A stretch of 6,868 nucleotides of DNA from Prado023 sp039812125. GTDB lineage: Bacteria; Actinomycetota; Actinomycetes; S36-B12; CAIYMF01. A model generated the notes under the pieces. It made no database searches. It was not told the DNA's origin and saw nothing but the letters and a program-made list of their open reading frames with translations. Position 1 is the first letter of the stretch, and each line of letters begins with the position of its first letter. The stretch is from NCBI GenBank assembly GCA_039812125.1, contig JBDHZV010000135.1:1-6868 (forward strand), given 5' to 3'. Shown here piece by piece: positions 1 to 6,700 of the stretch. Position numbers and translations under genes: made by a program.

Positions 1-1
1 G

Positions 2-1075
2 CGCCGGGAGCGTCGGGAGCGGGCCGCTGCGGTGGCCGCGGCGGTCGCCGACGGCGGCGCGCAGGTGCTGGTCCGGCTCGACGCAGCGGTGGCCCGCGCC
101 GCTCGGGAGCGGACCGAGGCGGAGGAGGCTCGGGCGGCTCTCGACGCGCAGCTGTCCGGGTTGCGGGCCCGGATCCGCGTCCTGGCCGCCGAGCTGGAGG
201 AGTTGACCTCGTCGGTGCATCGCGACGAGGTGGCACGCGCCGAGCAGCGGCTGCGGATCGAGGCCCTGGAGGCCCGGGCCCTGGCCGAGTTCGGCATCGA
301 GCCGGATGCGCTGGTGACCGAGTACGGCCCCGACCAGCCGGTCCCGCCGTCGCTGCGGGCCCCGGGGGACGATGTGGATCCCGACGCCCCCCCGCCGGCG
401 CCGTACCCCTTCGTGCGCTCCCAGCAGGAACGACGGCTGCGCACCGCGCAGAAGGCCCTGGCGCTGTTGGGTCGGGTGAACCCGTTGGCGCTCGAGGAGT
501 TCGCGGCCCTCGAGGAGCGCCATCGCTTCCTGACCGAGCAGCTCGACGACCTCAAGCGCTCCCGGCGCGACCTGCTCGACCTCATCCGCGATGTCGACAG
601 CCGGGTCGAGCAGGTCTTCGCCGCGGCGTTCGCCGACACCGCGGTCCAGTTCGAGTCCGTCTTCGCCCGGTTGTTCCCTGGCGGGTCCGGCCGGCTCGTG
701 CTCACGGATCCCGACTCGCTGCTGACCACCGGCATCGAGGTCGAGGCGCGTCCTCCCGGCAAGAAGATCAAGCGGCTGTCGCTGCTCTCGGGCGGGGAGC
801 GGTCCCTGACCGCGGTCGCCTTCCTGATCGCACTCTTCCAGGCCCGACCCAGCCCCTTCTACGTGCTCGACGAGGTCGAGGCCGCGCTGGACGACGTGAA
901 CCTCGGCCGACTCATCGAGGTCCTCGAGGAGCTGCGCGAGTCCAGCCAGCTGATCGTGATCACGCACCAGAAGCGCACGATGGAGATCGCCGATGCCCTG
1001 TACGGGGTGAGCATGCGCGGCGACGGGGTGACCCAGGTGATCAGCCAGCGGCTCCGGACGGTGCCGGTCGGGTAG
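2..1075 (+). CDS. smc: Chromosome segregation protein SMC, C-terminal part (5' end cut off by window edge)
   Basis: This is the C-terminal part of the SMC ATPase, which as a dimer with ScpA/ScpB organises and segregates the chromosome. The frame is open from base 2, so the start lies outside the window; about 357 residues of a protein that usually has about 1,200 are visible. Numbering from the GTG at base 32, residues 1-85 are charged, Ala/Glu/Arg-rich coiled coil, and 96-128 form a proline-rich linker common in actinobacterial SMCs. Residues 134-195 return to coiled coil, including the conserved GRVNPLALEEF block at 147-157. The ABC head follows: PPGKKI at 241-246, signature SGGE at 253-256 (bases 788-799), and Walker B with the catalytic Glu, FYVLDE, at 276-281 (bases 857-874). 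D-loop residues lie just after, and ITHQK (switch His) is at 310-314. The Walker A half is outside the window. All visible ATPase motifs are intact. The gene runs in the same direction as ftsY, 86 bases away. Confidence 0.96.
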   Translation, partial: RRERRERAAAVAAAVADGGAQVLVRLDAAVARAARERTEAEEARAALDAQLSGLRARIRVLAAELEELTSSVHRDEVARAEQRLRIEALEARALAEFGIEPDALVTEYGPDQPVPPSLRAPGDDVDPDAPPPAPYPFVRSQQERRLRTAQKALALLGRVNPLALEEFAALEERHRFLTEQLDDLKRSRRDLLDLIRDVDSRVEQVFAAAFADTAVQFESVFARLFPGGSGRLVLTDPDSLLTTGIEVEARPPGKKIKRLSLLSGGERSLTAVAFLIALFQARPSPFYVLDEVEAALDDVNLGRLIEVLEELRESSQLIVITHQKRTMEIADALYGVSMRGDGVTQVISQRLRTVPVG

Positions 1076-1113
1076 TCCGACCCACCCGATCGGCTCTGGG
1101 AGAATGGCGCGCG

Positions 1114-1129
1114 CCGGGAGCGATCCCGG
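1114..1129 (+). other. Small stem-loop with GCGA tetraloop between smc and ftsY
   Basis: CCGGGA (1114-1119) pairs perfectly with TCCCGG (1124-1129) around a four-base GCGA loop, a stable GNRA-type tetraloop. It sits in the 86-base smc-ftsY gap, 18 bases before the ftsY Shine-Dalgarno. There is no T-run after it, so it is a weak terminator at best. It could equally be leader structure in the ftsY mRNA or chance in GC-rich DNA. The pairing is seen directly; any function is inference. Confidence 0.3.
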
Positions 1130-1161
1130 TCCGCCGATGCCCCTGACGGAGAGGCCCCCTC

Positions 1162-2250
1162 GTGGACACCGCACAGCTGCTGCTCCTGACCTCCCTGGCG
1201 ATCCTGCTGGTCGCCCTGGTCGCCGGCGTGATGCTGCTTCGGGGCAGGCGCGGCGCACCGCCGGAGCTGCCCGGCCGGCCGACCCCGCCCGCCGCCCCGT
1301 CGGTCAGCGCTCCGGCGATCGAGGTCCCCCCGCCGTCAGCGGGGCGGCTGGTGCGGCTGCGGGCCCGACTGGCGCGCAGCCAGAGCGCCCTGGGGCGCGC
1401 GCTGCTGACGCTGTTGAGCTCGGACACCGTCACCGAGGATGCCTGGGAGGAGATCGAGACGCTGCTGCTGCAGTCCGACCTGGGCGTCGGCCCCACCGAC
1501 GAGCTGGTGGCACGGCTGCGGACCCGGGTGCGCATCGAGGGTGCCGGCGATCCCGACCGGGTGCGGGCCATGCTCAGCGAGGAGCTGCTCGCACTGGTCG
1601 ACCCGGCCCTGGACCGGCAGCTGGCCACCGCCCACGACGGACGGCCCGCCGTCATCCTGGTCGTCGGGGTCAACGGGACCGGCAAGACGACCACCACCGG
1701 CAAGCTCGCTCGGGTGCTCATCGCCGACGGTCGCACCGTTGTGCTGGGCGCGGCCGACACGTTCCGGGCCGCTGCGGCCGACCAGCTGCAGACGTGGGGC
1801 GACCGGGTCGGGGCCACCGTGGTGCGCGGCGCCGCCGGCGGGGATCCGGCGTCCGTGGCCTTCGACGCCGTGAAGGCCGGCATCGACACCGGCGCGGACG
1901 TCGTCGTCATCGACACGGCGGGCCGGTTGCACACCAAGGTCGGGCTGATGGACGAGCTGGGCAAGGTCAAGCGGGTCATCGAGAAGCACGGGCCGGTCGA
2001 CGAGGTGCTGCTGGTCATCGACGCCACGACAGGACAGAACGGTCTGGTGCAGGCCCGGGTGTTCGCCGACGTGGTCGACGTGACCGGACTGGTGCTGACC
2101 AAGCTCGACGGCACGGCCAAGGGCGGGATCGTGGTGGCGGTGCAGCGGGAGCTGGGGGTCCCGGTCAAGCTCGTCGGCCTGGGCGAGGGCCCGGACGACC
2201 TGGCCCCCTTCGTCGCGGCCGACTTCGTGTCCGCACTGATCGAGGGCTGA
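1162..2250 (+). CDS. ftsY: Signal recognition particle receptor FtsY
   Basis: FtsY is the membrane-associated SRP receptor: its GTPase pairs with that of Ffh to deliver ribosome-nascent chains to the SecYEG translocon. The 362-residue protein starts at GTG, with GGAGAGG (1148-1154) 7 bases upstream. A hydrophobic segment at residues 5-26 followed by basic RGRR is a probable N-terminal membrane anchor. A Pro/Ala-rich linker of about 35 residues replaces the long acidic A domain of E. coli FtsY. The helical N domain spans about 65-150 (SDLGV at 105-109). The G domain follows: G1 GVNGTGKTTT at 169-178, DTFRAAA at 199-205, G3 DTAGR at 251-255, G4 TKLDG at 313-317, and closing GLGEGPDDL at 339-347. 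TKLDGTAKGG, rather than the TKLDGDARGG form, marks it as FtsY and not Ffh. All GTPase motifs are intact. It follows smc, as in many actinobacteria. Confidence 0.97.
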   Translation: MDTAQLLLLTSLAILLVALVAGVMLLRGRRGAPPELPGRPTPPAAPSVSAPAIEVPPPSAGRLVRLRARLARSQSALGRALLTLLSSDTVTEDAWEEIETLLLQSDLGVGPTDELVARLRTRVRIEGAGDPDRVRAMLSEELLALVDPALDRQLATAHDGRPAVILVVGVNGTGKTTTTGKLARVLIADGRTVVLGAADTFRAAAADQLQTWGDRVGATVVRGAAGGDPASVAFDAVKAGIDTGADVVVIDTAGRLHTKVGLMDELGKVKRVIEKHGPVDEVLLVIDATTGQNGLVQARVFADVVDVTGLVLTKLDGTAKGGIVVAVQRELGVPVKLVGLGEGPDDLAPFVAADFVSALIEG

Positions 2251-2290
2251 CCAGGTCAACCCTCGTCCCAGCTGCCCGAGGTCCGTGCCC

Positions 2291-2333
2291 CAGGCCTCCC
2301 GAGGGCCTGCTGCGTGTCACGCGCTGGACACGC
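2291..2333 (+). terminator. Two adjacent stem-loops after ftsY, possible terminator
   Basis: Two hairpins follow the ftsY stop by about 40 bases. The first is CAGGCC (2291-2296) with GGCCTG (2304-2309), extended by a T-G wobble, with a five-base loop. The second is GCGTGTC (2312-2318) with GACACGC (2327-2333), a perfect 7-bp stem with an eight-base loop. Neither has a T-tract, but actinobacterial terminators often lack one. They lie between ftsY and the amtB regulatory region, where a transcript end would be expected. The second could instead be an operator-like inverted repeat. Function is inferred from position and pairing only. Confidence 0.35.
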
Positions 2334-2337
2334 ATGT

Positions 2338-2376
2338 GAACAGGGTGTGAGGACCCACCCGCGCCGACACCTGTTC
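2338..2376 (+). repeat. Inverted repeat upstream of amtB
   Basis: GAACAGG (2338-2344) is matched in inverse by CCTGTTC (2370-2376). The match continues as TGT (2346-2348) with ACA (2367-2369) if one G is bulged. The 18 bases between the arms are GC-rich. The right arm runs into the first GTTCGTAAC element of the candidate nitrogen operator. It may be an RNA stem in the leader or part of a protein-binding site; the sequence does not decide. Confidence 0.3.
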
Positions 2377-2412
2377 GTAACATCAGCCATAGGTTCGTCA
2401 CAGATGGGAAAC
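2373..2412 (+). promoter_or_regulatory. Candidate GlnR-type nitrogen operator upstream of amtB
   Basis: GTCAC (2397-2401), six bases, then GAAAC (2408-2412) fits the GlnR a/b half-site pattern known from Streptomyces (GTnAC-n6-GAAAC) and the mycobacterial AC-n9-AC form. Twenty bases upstream, GTTCGTAAC (2373-2381) nearly repeats GTTCGTCAC (2393-2401) in direct orientation. That first element has no good GAAAC partner: the expected place reads CATAG, and the spacing is 20 rather than 22 bases. The site lies 93 bases before the amtB start in a less GC-rich patch of the gap. GlnR is known to activate amtB-glnK-glnD in several actinobacteria, so the location fits. I could not place a convincing -10/-35 pair. 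Binding by GlnR is inference. Confidence 0.5.
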
Positions 2413-2489
2413 ATCGGGCGCGGCACGGTGCAACACGCGCTCGACACCCTTGTCGCAACGACCCCCGATCCCGTGGGGTCGCCCCGACG

Positions 2490-2497
2490 AGAGGGAG
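2490..2497 (+). promoter_or_regulatory. Ribosome binding site that fixes the amtB start
   Basis: AGAGGGAG ends 8 bases before the ATG at 2506 but only 2 bases before the in-frame ATG at 2500. The spacing therefore favours 2506. The frame remains open far upstream (to 2314), but that stretch contains the probable operator and is not protein-like for this family. Confidence 0.65.
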
Positions 2498-2505
2498 TGA
2501 TGGGC

Positions 2506-3840
2506 ATGCCGGAGATCAACACCGGCGACACCGCCTGGATCCTTGTCAGCGCCGCACTCGTGCTGCTGATGACTCCGGGCCTGGCGTTCTTCTACGGCGG
2601 CATGGTCCGTGCCAAGAGCGTCCTGAACATGATGATGATGTCGTTCATCTCGATCGGCATCGTGAGCATCCTGTGGGTGCTCTTCGGGTTCTCCGTCGCC
2701 TTCGGCGACACGGGCAACGGCTTCTGGGGTGGCCTGGACCAGATCGGCATCGGTGAGCTGATCGGCAAGGTCGCCGACAACGGTGGCTACTACCCGATCC
2801 CCGCCCTGGTGTTCTCGATGTTCCAGCTGATGTTCGCGATCATCACCGTGGCGCTGATCTCCGGTGCCGTGGCCGATCGCACCCGCTTCATCGGGTGGGG
2901 CGTCTTCGCCGCCATCTGGGCGACCCTGGTCTACTTCCCCGTCGCGCACTGGGTCTTCGACTTCGGCGGGACCGAGCTGGGCGTCGGTGACGGCTGGCTG
3001 GCCGGCATGGGCGTGATGGACTTCGCCGGTGGCACGGCGGTCCACATCAACGCCGGTGCTGCCGGCCTGGCCCTGGCGCTGGTCCTGGGCAAGCGCGTGG
3101 GCTGGCCCAAGACCCCGATGAAGCCGCACAGCCTCCCGCTGGTCCTGCTCGGTGCTGGCCTGCTGTACTTCGGCTGGTTCGGGTTCAACGCCGGGTCCGC
3201 CCTGGGTGCCAACCAGACCGCGGCGCTGGCCTTCACCAACACGATGGTCGCCACCGCTGCCGGCATCGTCGGCTGGAGCCTGATGGAGAAGATCCGCGAC
3301 GGTCACGCGACGTCGCTGGGCGCGGCCTCCGGTGCCGTCGCCGGCCTGGTCGCCGTCACCCCCGCCTGTGCGTTCATCGTCCCCTGGGCGGCCGTGCTGC
3401 TGGGCGTCCTGGTCGGCATGGTCTGCGCCCTGGCTGTTGGCCTGAAGTACCGGTTCGGCTTCGACGACTCGCTCGACGTGGTCGGCGTGCACCTGGTGGG
3501 CGGCCTCATCGGCTCGCTGTACCTCGGGTTCTTCGCCACGACGAAGTCCGGGTACGCCACGGTCGACGGCCTGTTCTACGGCGGTGGCCTCGGTGCGCTG
3601 AAGACCCAGGCGATCGGGTCCTTCTCGGTCCTGGCCTACTCGTTCATCATGACGCTGATCATCGGCACGGTCCTGAACAAGACCCTCGGCCTGCGCATCA
3701 GCCCGGATGACGAGGTCGCGGGCATCGACCTGGCCGAGCACATGGAGACCGGGTACGAGCTCGGCTCCGCCGGCGCCGGTGGCATCTTCACCGGCAAGCT
3801 CGGCCACTCCATCGATCTCAAGGAGGAGGTGAAGGCATGA
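2506..3840 (+). CDS. amtB: Ammonium transporter AmtB (Amt/MEP/Rh family)
   Basis: This is a trimeric inner-membrane channel for ammonium uptake under nitrogen limitation. It has 444 residues from ATG 2506, a usual length, with about 11 hydrophobic segments (from residues 9-32 to 367-390). Family residues, aligned by eye with E. coli AmtB: the pore Phe gates F110 and F227; the twin pore histidines H180 (in DFAGGTAVHIN, 172-182) and H329 (in DVVGVH, 324-329); Asp172 at the entry vestibule; and Ser231 in GFNAGS. The position of E. coli Trp148 appears to be Phe151, with a Trp two residues earlier, as in other actinobacterial homologues. The C-terminal tail GLRISPDDE...GID...E (395-415) is the conserved cytoplasmic region that couples to PII. 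The protein begins directly before TM1 without a cleavable signal peptide. Its stop overlaps the glnB start by 4 bases, so the two are translationally coupled. Confidence 0.97.
   Translation: MPEINTGDTAWILVSAALVLLMTPGLAFFYGGMVRAKSVLNMMMMSFISIGIVSILWVLFGFSVAFGDTGNGFWGGLDQIGIGELIGKVADNGGYYPIPALVFSMFQLMFAIITVALISGAVADRTRFIGWGVFAAIWATLVYFPVAHWVFDFGGTELGVGDGWLAGMGVMDFAGGTAVHINAGAAGLALALVLGKRVGWPKTPMKPHSLPLVLLGAGLLYFGWFGFNAGSALGANQTAALAFTNTMVATAAGIVGWSLMEKIRDGHATSLGAASGAVAGLVAVTPACAFIVPWAAVLLGVLVGMVCALAVGLKYRFGFDDSLDVVGVHLVGGLIGSLYLGFFATTKSGYATVDGLFYGGGLGALKTQAIGSFSVLAYSFIMTLIIGTVLNKTLGLRISPDDEVAGIDLAEHMETGYELGSAGAGGIFTGKLGHSIDLKEEVKA
3820..3829 (+). promoter_or_regulatory. Strong Shine-Dalgarno of glnB inside the amtB 3' end
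   Basis: AAGGAGGAGG is close to the full anti-SD complement and ends 7 bases before the glnB ATG at 3837. It also encodes the last charged residues of AmtB. Together with the ATGA overlap it predicts coupled but very efficient translation of PII, which must saturate the AmtB trimers. Confidence 0.75.
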
Positions 3841-4175
3841 GGCTCGTCACCGCGATCATCAAGCCCTTCAAGCTGGAGGACGTCAAGACGGCCCTGGAGG
3901 CCTACGGTGTCCACGGCCTGACGATCTCCGAGGCCAGCGGCTACGGCCGGCAGCGCGGGCACACCGAGGTGTACCGCGGAGCTGAGTACACCGTCGACCT
4001 GGTCCCGAAGGTCCGCATCGAGGTCCTCGTCGAGGACGACGATGCCTCCGCGGTGGTCGACGTGATCACCAAGGCCGCCCAGACAGGTCGGATCGGCGAC
4101 GGCAAGGTGTGGACCCTGCCGGTCGAGTCCGTGGTCCGGGTGCGCACCGGGGAGCGCGGTCCCGCCGCTCTCTAG
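3837..4175 (+). CDS. glnB: PII nitrogen regulatory protein (GlnB/GlnK)
   Basis: This is a trimeric signal protein that reads ATP/ADP and 2-oxoglutarate and controls AmtB and other nitrogen targets. It has 112 residues, the family length, and the MRLVTAIIKPFKLEDVK start is canonical. The T-loop (about 37-55) carries Gln39 (2-oxoglutarate/Mg-ATP site), Arg47 (the residue that plugs the AmtB pore in E. coli GlnK) and Tyr51 within YRGAEYTVDLVPK (46-58), the covalent modification site. The B-loop is TGRIGDGK (83-90) with Lys90, and the C-loop RVRTGE (101-106) supplies Arg101 and Arg103 for nucleotide phosphates. In Streptomyces and Corynebacterium the homologue is adenylylated, not uridylylated, on Tyr51 by GlnD. 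Linkage to amtB makes it functionally a GlnK; the name glnB follows mycobacterial usage. The start is fixed by the SD and by the 4-base overlap with amtB. Confidence 0.97.
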   Translation: MRLVTAIIKPFKLEDVKTALEAYGVHGLTISEASGYGRQRGHTEVYRGAEYTVDLVPKVRIEVLVEDDDASAVVDVITKAAQTGRIGDGKVWTLPVESVVRVRTGERGPAAL

Positions 4176-4187
4176 CTGCCTGACAAC

Positions 4188-4201
4188 GCGGGCATGCCCG
4201 C
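4188..4201 (+). repeat. Perfect 14-base palindrome after glnB
   Basis: GCGGGCATGCCCGC is its own reverse complement and begins 12 bases after the glnB stop. As RNA it could form a 5-bp stem with a CATG loop, and as DNA it could be a dimer-binding site. Its place just before the longer hairpin suggests it is part of the same transcript-end structure, but short palindromes are common in GC-rich DNA. Confidence 0.35.
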
Positions 4202-4212
4202 ACCAGCCTGGT

Positions 4213-4243
4213 CCGCCGCCCGGAGCCCTGCTCCGGGCGGCGG
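4213..4243 (+). terminator. Perfect 14-bp GC-rich hairpin between glnB and glnD, possible attenuating terminator
   Basis: The 14 bases at 4213-4226 pair without mismatch with 4230-4243, leaving a three-base loop (or 13 bp with a five-base loop). Almost all pairs are G-C. No T-tract follows, which is usual for actinobacterial intrinsic terminators. It lies 38 bases after the glnB stop and 35 bases before the glnD Shine-Dalgarno. It may end most amtB-glnB transcripts while letting some read on to glnD, or protect the 3' end of the amtB-glnB mRNA. No clear separate glnD promoter is seen: a TTGACC at 4253-4258 has no -10 at the right distance. Confidence 0.6.
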
Positions 4244-4293
4244 GTCCGGGCATTGACCATGACGACGTCGTCCGCCCTGGAGGAAGGACCACC

Positions 4294-6642
4294 ATGTCAG
4301 CCCCCACCTCAGAGCTCCCCCCTGCCAGCAGGTTCCTGGCGGCGCGCGCGGAGCTGCTGGCTGCCCCGGGCCGTCCGTCGGCCCGGACGCGCCGGGCGCT
4401 GACCGCCCTCACCGACGACTGGCTGGTGTCGCTGTACGACGACGCCGACGCCGGGCGGCTCGGGGCGACCCTCATCGCCGTCGGCGGCCATGGCCGCAGC
4501 GAGCTGTCAGCAGGCAGCGACCTCGACCTGCTCCTGGTGCACCCGGGAGGATCGATCGCGGCCGTCGCGGACCGGTTGTGGTACCCCATCTGGGACTCCG
4601 GCCTGCGCCTGGACCACTCGGTGCGAACCCTGTCCGAGGCCCGCCGGCTGGCCGCCACGGACGTCCGGGTGGTGCTGGGGCTGCTCGACGCCCGCACGCT
4701 GGCGGGCGACGACTCGGTCACCTCGGCGCTGAAGGCGTCGGTCCTGGCCGACTGGCGGGCGCTGGCCACCAGCCGGCTGGCAGACCTGCATGAGTCGGTC
4801 CGGGACCGGGCTGCCACCCACGGCGAGCTCGCCCACCTGCTCGAACCGGATCTCAAGGAGTCCTACGGCGGCCTGCGTGATCTCGTGGTCCTGCGAGCGG
4901 TCGCGGCCTCCTGGGTCACGGATGCTCCCCACTCGGAGCTCGCGGCCTCCAAGGCCACCCTCCTGGACGTGCGCGACGCGCTGCACCGGGTGGCCAGCCG
5001 TCCCACCGATCGCCTGTCCCACCAGGAGCAGGCCCACGTCGCGGAGGTGCTGGGCATGCCGGACGCCGATTCCCTGCTGCGCTCGGTGTCCGCTGCGGGG
5101 CGCTCGATCAGCGTCGCGTCCGACGCGACCTGGCGCACCGTCGAGCGGATCACCCGATCGCGGCCCAAGCTGGGCTTCAAGCGCCTGTCCACCAAGTCCA
5201 CCGGGCGCTCCCCGCTGGCCGAGGGCGTGGTGCTGCAGGACGGCGAGGCTGTGCTGGCCGTCGACGCCCGGCCCGACCGGGACCCCGTCCTGGTGCTGCG
5301 GGCGGCTGCTGCGGCCGCGCAGGCGGGGGTGCTGCTGGGGCGGCACGCGGTGAGCCGGCTGGCGGCGGAGTCGGCACCCATGCCGGTCCCGTGGCCGCGT
5401 CCGGCCCGTGATGCCCTGGTGTCGCTGCTGGGTGCCGGGCGCAACGCGGTGCCGGTGTGGGAGGCGCTGGACCAGGCGGGGATCATCTCCGCGCTGATCC
5501 CGCACTGGGAGGTCGTGCGATCGGCGCCCCAGCACAACCCGGTGCACCGGTACACCGTCGACCGGCACCTGCTGGAGGCCTCGGTCAAGGCCACCGAGTT
5601 CGCCCGTCGGGTGTCGCGCCCCGACCTGCTGCTGGTGGGTGCCCTGCTGCACGACATCGGCAAGGCCCGACCCGGCCGGGACCACACGGATGTGGGCGTC
5701 GAGCTGGTGGCCGAGATCGCCCCCGAGCTGGGGTTCGACGAGGCCGACTCCGCGGTCCTGGTCCAGATGTGCCGCTACCACCTCCTGCTGCCCGACACCG
5801 CGACCCGGCGTGACCTCGACGACCCGGCAACCGTGGCCGCCGTGGTCCAGGCGGTGGGCGACGTGCAGATGCTCGAGCTGCTGGCCGCCCTCACTGAGGC
5901 TGACGCGCTGGCCACCGGTCCGCTGGCCTGGACGGCGTGGAAGCGCTCGCTGGTGGCCGACCTCGTCGCCCGGGCCCGGGGCGAGCTGGCCGGCGAGGCC
6001 ATCCCGGTCGAGCCGCGTCTGACCGAGGACCAGCTGAGCATGGCGGGCGGCGAGGGCGTTCGCGTGCTGCTGCAGGAGACCGAGTCCGGCTACGACGTCA
6101 CGGTCGGCGCCCCTGACCGGGTCGGCCTGCTCGGCCTGGTCGCCGGCGTGCTGTCGATGCACCGGCTGGAGGTCCGCTCCGCGGTCACCGCGACGGTCGG
6201 TGACCGTGCGGTCGAGGTGTGGAGCGTCAGCCCGCTGTACGGCGACCCGCCCGCGGTCGACCGGCTGCGCGAGGACATCCGTCGGGCCATCTCCGGGCAG
6301 CTGGACGTGGCCGCCCGCCTGGCCAAGCGGGACGAGGCGATGCGCCGCCCGGACGCCCCGGAGCCGCAGCCGGCCCGGGTCGACATCATCGAGGGGGCGT
6401 CCAGCCGGGCGACCGTGCTCGAGGTGCGCGCCCACGACGCACCCGGCCTGCTGCACCGCGTGGGCATGGCCATCGCGTCCACCGGGACCGACATCGCGGC
6501 GGCGCGGGTGTCCACCCTCGGATCGGAGGTCGTCGACGTGTTCTACCTGGTGGACCGACGAGGCGACGCGCTGGCCCCGGCGCTGGCCGGAGCAGTGCTG
6601 GACACCGTGGTGGATGCTGTCGGCGACCCCGCGGCCGGCTGA
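4294..6642 (+). CDS. glnD: Bifunctional PII nucleotidyltransferase/nucleotide-removing enzyme GlnD
   Basis: GlnD senses glutamine and adds or removes a nucleotide on PII Tyr51; in studied actinobacteria the group is AMP. The protein has 782 residues, somewhat shorter than the 890 of E. coli, and all four domains are present. The nucleotidyltransferase domain has GGHGRSELSAGSDLDL at 64-79, with metal-binding Asp76 and Asp78, followed by the GlnD motif LEPDLKESYGGLRDL at 183-197. The HD hydrolase domain has HRYTVDRH at 418-425, LLHDIGK at 451-457 with His453-Asp454, His464, and RYHLLLPDTATRRDL at 494-508. Two ACT domains follow (about 600-672 and 706-775), each opening with a ligand-loop motif: APDRVGLLGLVAG at 606-618 and AHDAPGLLHRVG at 713-724. 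These bind glutamine in the family. The start is supported by GGAGGAAGG at 4279-4287. It lies 118 bases after glnB with a hairpin between, so it is probably co-transcribed at a lower level. Confidence 0.96.
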   Translation: MSAPTSELPPASRFLAARAELLAAPGRPSARTRRALTALTDDWLVSLYDDADAGRLGATLIAVGGHGRSELSAGSDLDLLLVHPGGSIAAVADRLWYPIWDSGLRLDHSVRTLSEARRLAATDVRVVLGLLDARTLAGDDSVTSALKASVLADWRALATSRLADLHESVRDRAATHGELAHLLEPDLKESYGGLRDLVVLRAVAASWVTDAPHSELAASKATLLDVRDALHRVASRPTDRLSHQEQAHVAEVLGMPDADSLLRSVSAAGRSISVASDATWRTVERITRSRPKLGFKRLSTKSTGRSPLAEGVVLQDGEAVLAVDARPDRDPVLVLRAAAAAAQAGVLLGRHAVSRLAAESAPMPVPWPRPARDALVSLLGAGRNAVPVWEALDQAGIISALIPHWEVVRSAPQHNPVHRYTVDRHLLEASVKATEFARRVSRPDLLLVGALLHDIGKARPGRDHTDVGVELVAEIAPELGFDEADSAVLVQMCRYHLLLPDTATRRDLDDPATVAAVVQAVGDVQMLELLAALTEADALATGPLAWTAWKRSLVADLVARARGELAGEAIPVEPRLTEDQLSMAGGEGVRVLLQETESGYDVTVGAPDRVGLLGLVAGVLSMHRLEVRSAVTATVGDRAVEVWSVSPLYGDPPAVDRLREDIRRAISGQLDVAARLAKRDEAMRRPDAPEPQPARVDIIEGASSRATVLEVRAHDAPGLLHRVGMAIASTGTDIAAARVSTLGSEVVDVFYLVDRRGDALAPALAGAVLDTVVDAVGDPAAG

Positions 6643-6673
6643 CCGCTCGGCCAGTGACCCCGCGGCCAGCTGA
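6625..6673 (+). repeat. 18-base direct repeat spanning and copying the glnD stop region
   Basis: Bases 6625-6642, the last 18 bases of glnD including its TGA, recur at 6656-6673 with one difference (G6637 becomes A6668). The period is 31 bases. The region between the copies does not match well, so this is either an old partial tandem duplication or shared GC-rich terminator sequence. Because 31 is not a multiple of three, the second TGA is out of the glnD frame and is not a backup stop. Confidence 0.6.
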
Positions 6674-6699
6674 GCCCGCGGCGGGCGGGGGTGGCCGCG
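6661..6699. terminator. Candidate bidirectional terminator between convergent glnD and tetR
   Basis: CGCGGCCA (6661-6668) pairs perfectly with TGGCCGCG (6692-6699). The 23-base interior contains a second inverted repeat, GCCCGC (6674-6679) and GCGGGC (6681-6686), giving a nested stem. It ends one base before the stop of the opposing gene, exactly where both convergent transcripts should end. No T-tract is present on either strand. An alternative pairing of CCCCGC (6658-6663) with GCGGGG (6685-6690) competes with it. Confidence 0.5.
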
Positions 6700-6700
6700 A

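Noticed and set aside
1077..1105. Possible ftsY promoter with GAGAAT as -10 (1100-1105)
   Set aside because: The -35 position (CCGACC at 1077-1082, 17-base spacer) matches only three of six consensus bases, so I do not call it.
1041..2168. 375-codon antisense and 411-codon same-strand frames over ftsY
   Set aside because: Both are Ser/Thr/Arg- or Gly/Arg-rich shadow products overlapping a gene with every FtsY GTPase motif intact.
2314..2505. In-frame upstream extension of amtB by up to 64 residues
   Set aside because: The extension covers the candidate operator and inverted repeat, is not hydrophobic or family-like, and the only good Shine-Dalgarno spacing points to 2506.
2398..3807. 469-codon open frame antisense to amtB
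   Set aside because: Its product is a hydrophilic Asp/Gln/Arg/His-rich mirror of a membrane protein gene, with no recognisable domain and no start context.
4259..4272. ATG at 4259 as an alternative glnD start, and the GACGACGTCGTC palindrome
   Set aside because: The ATG is out of frame with glnD, and the 12-base palindrome is short and has no matching partner or known site. The ATG at 4294 has a proper Shine-Dalgarno.
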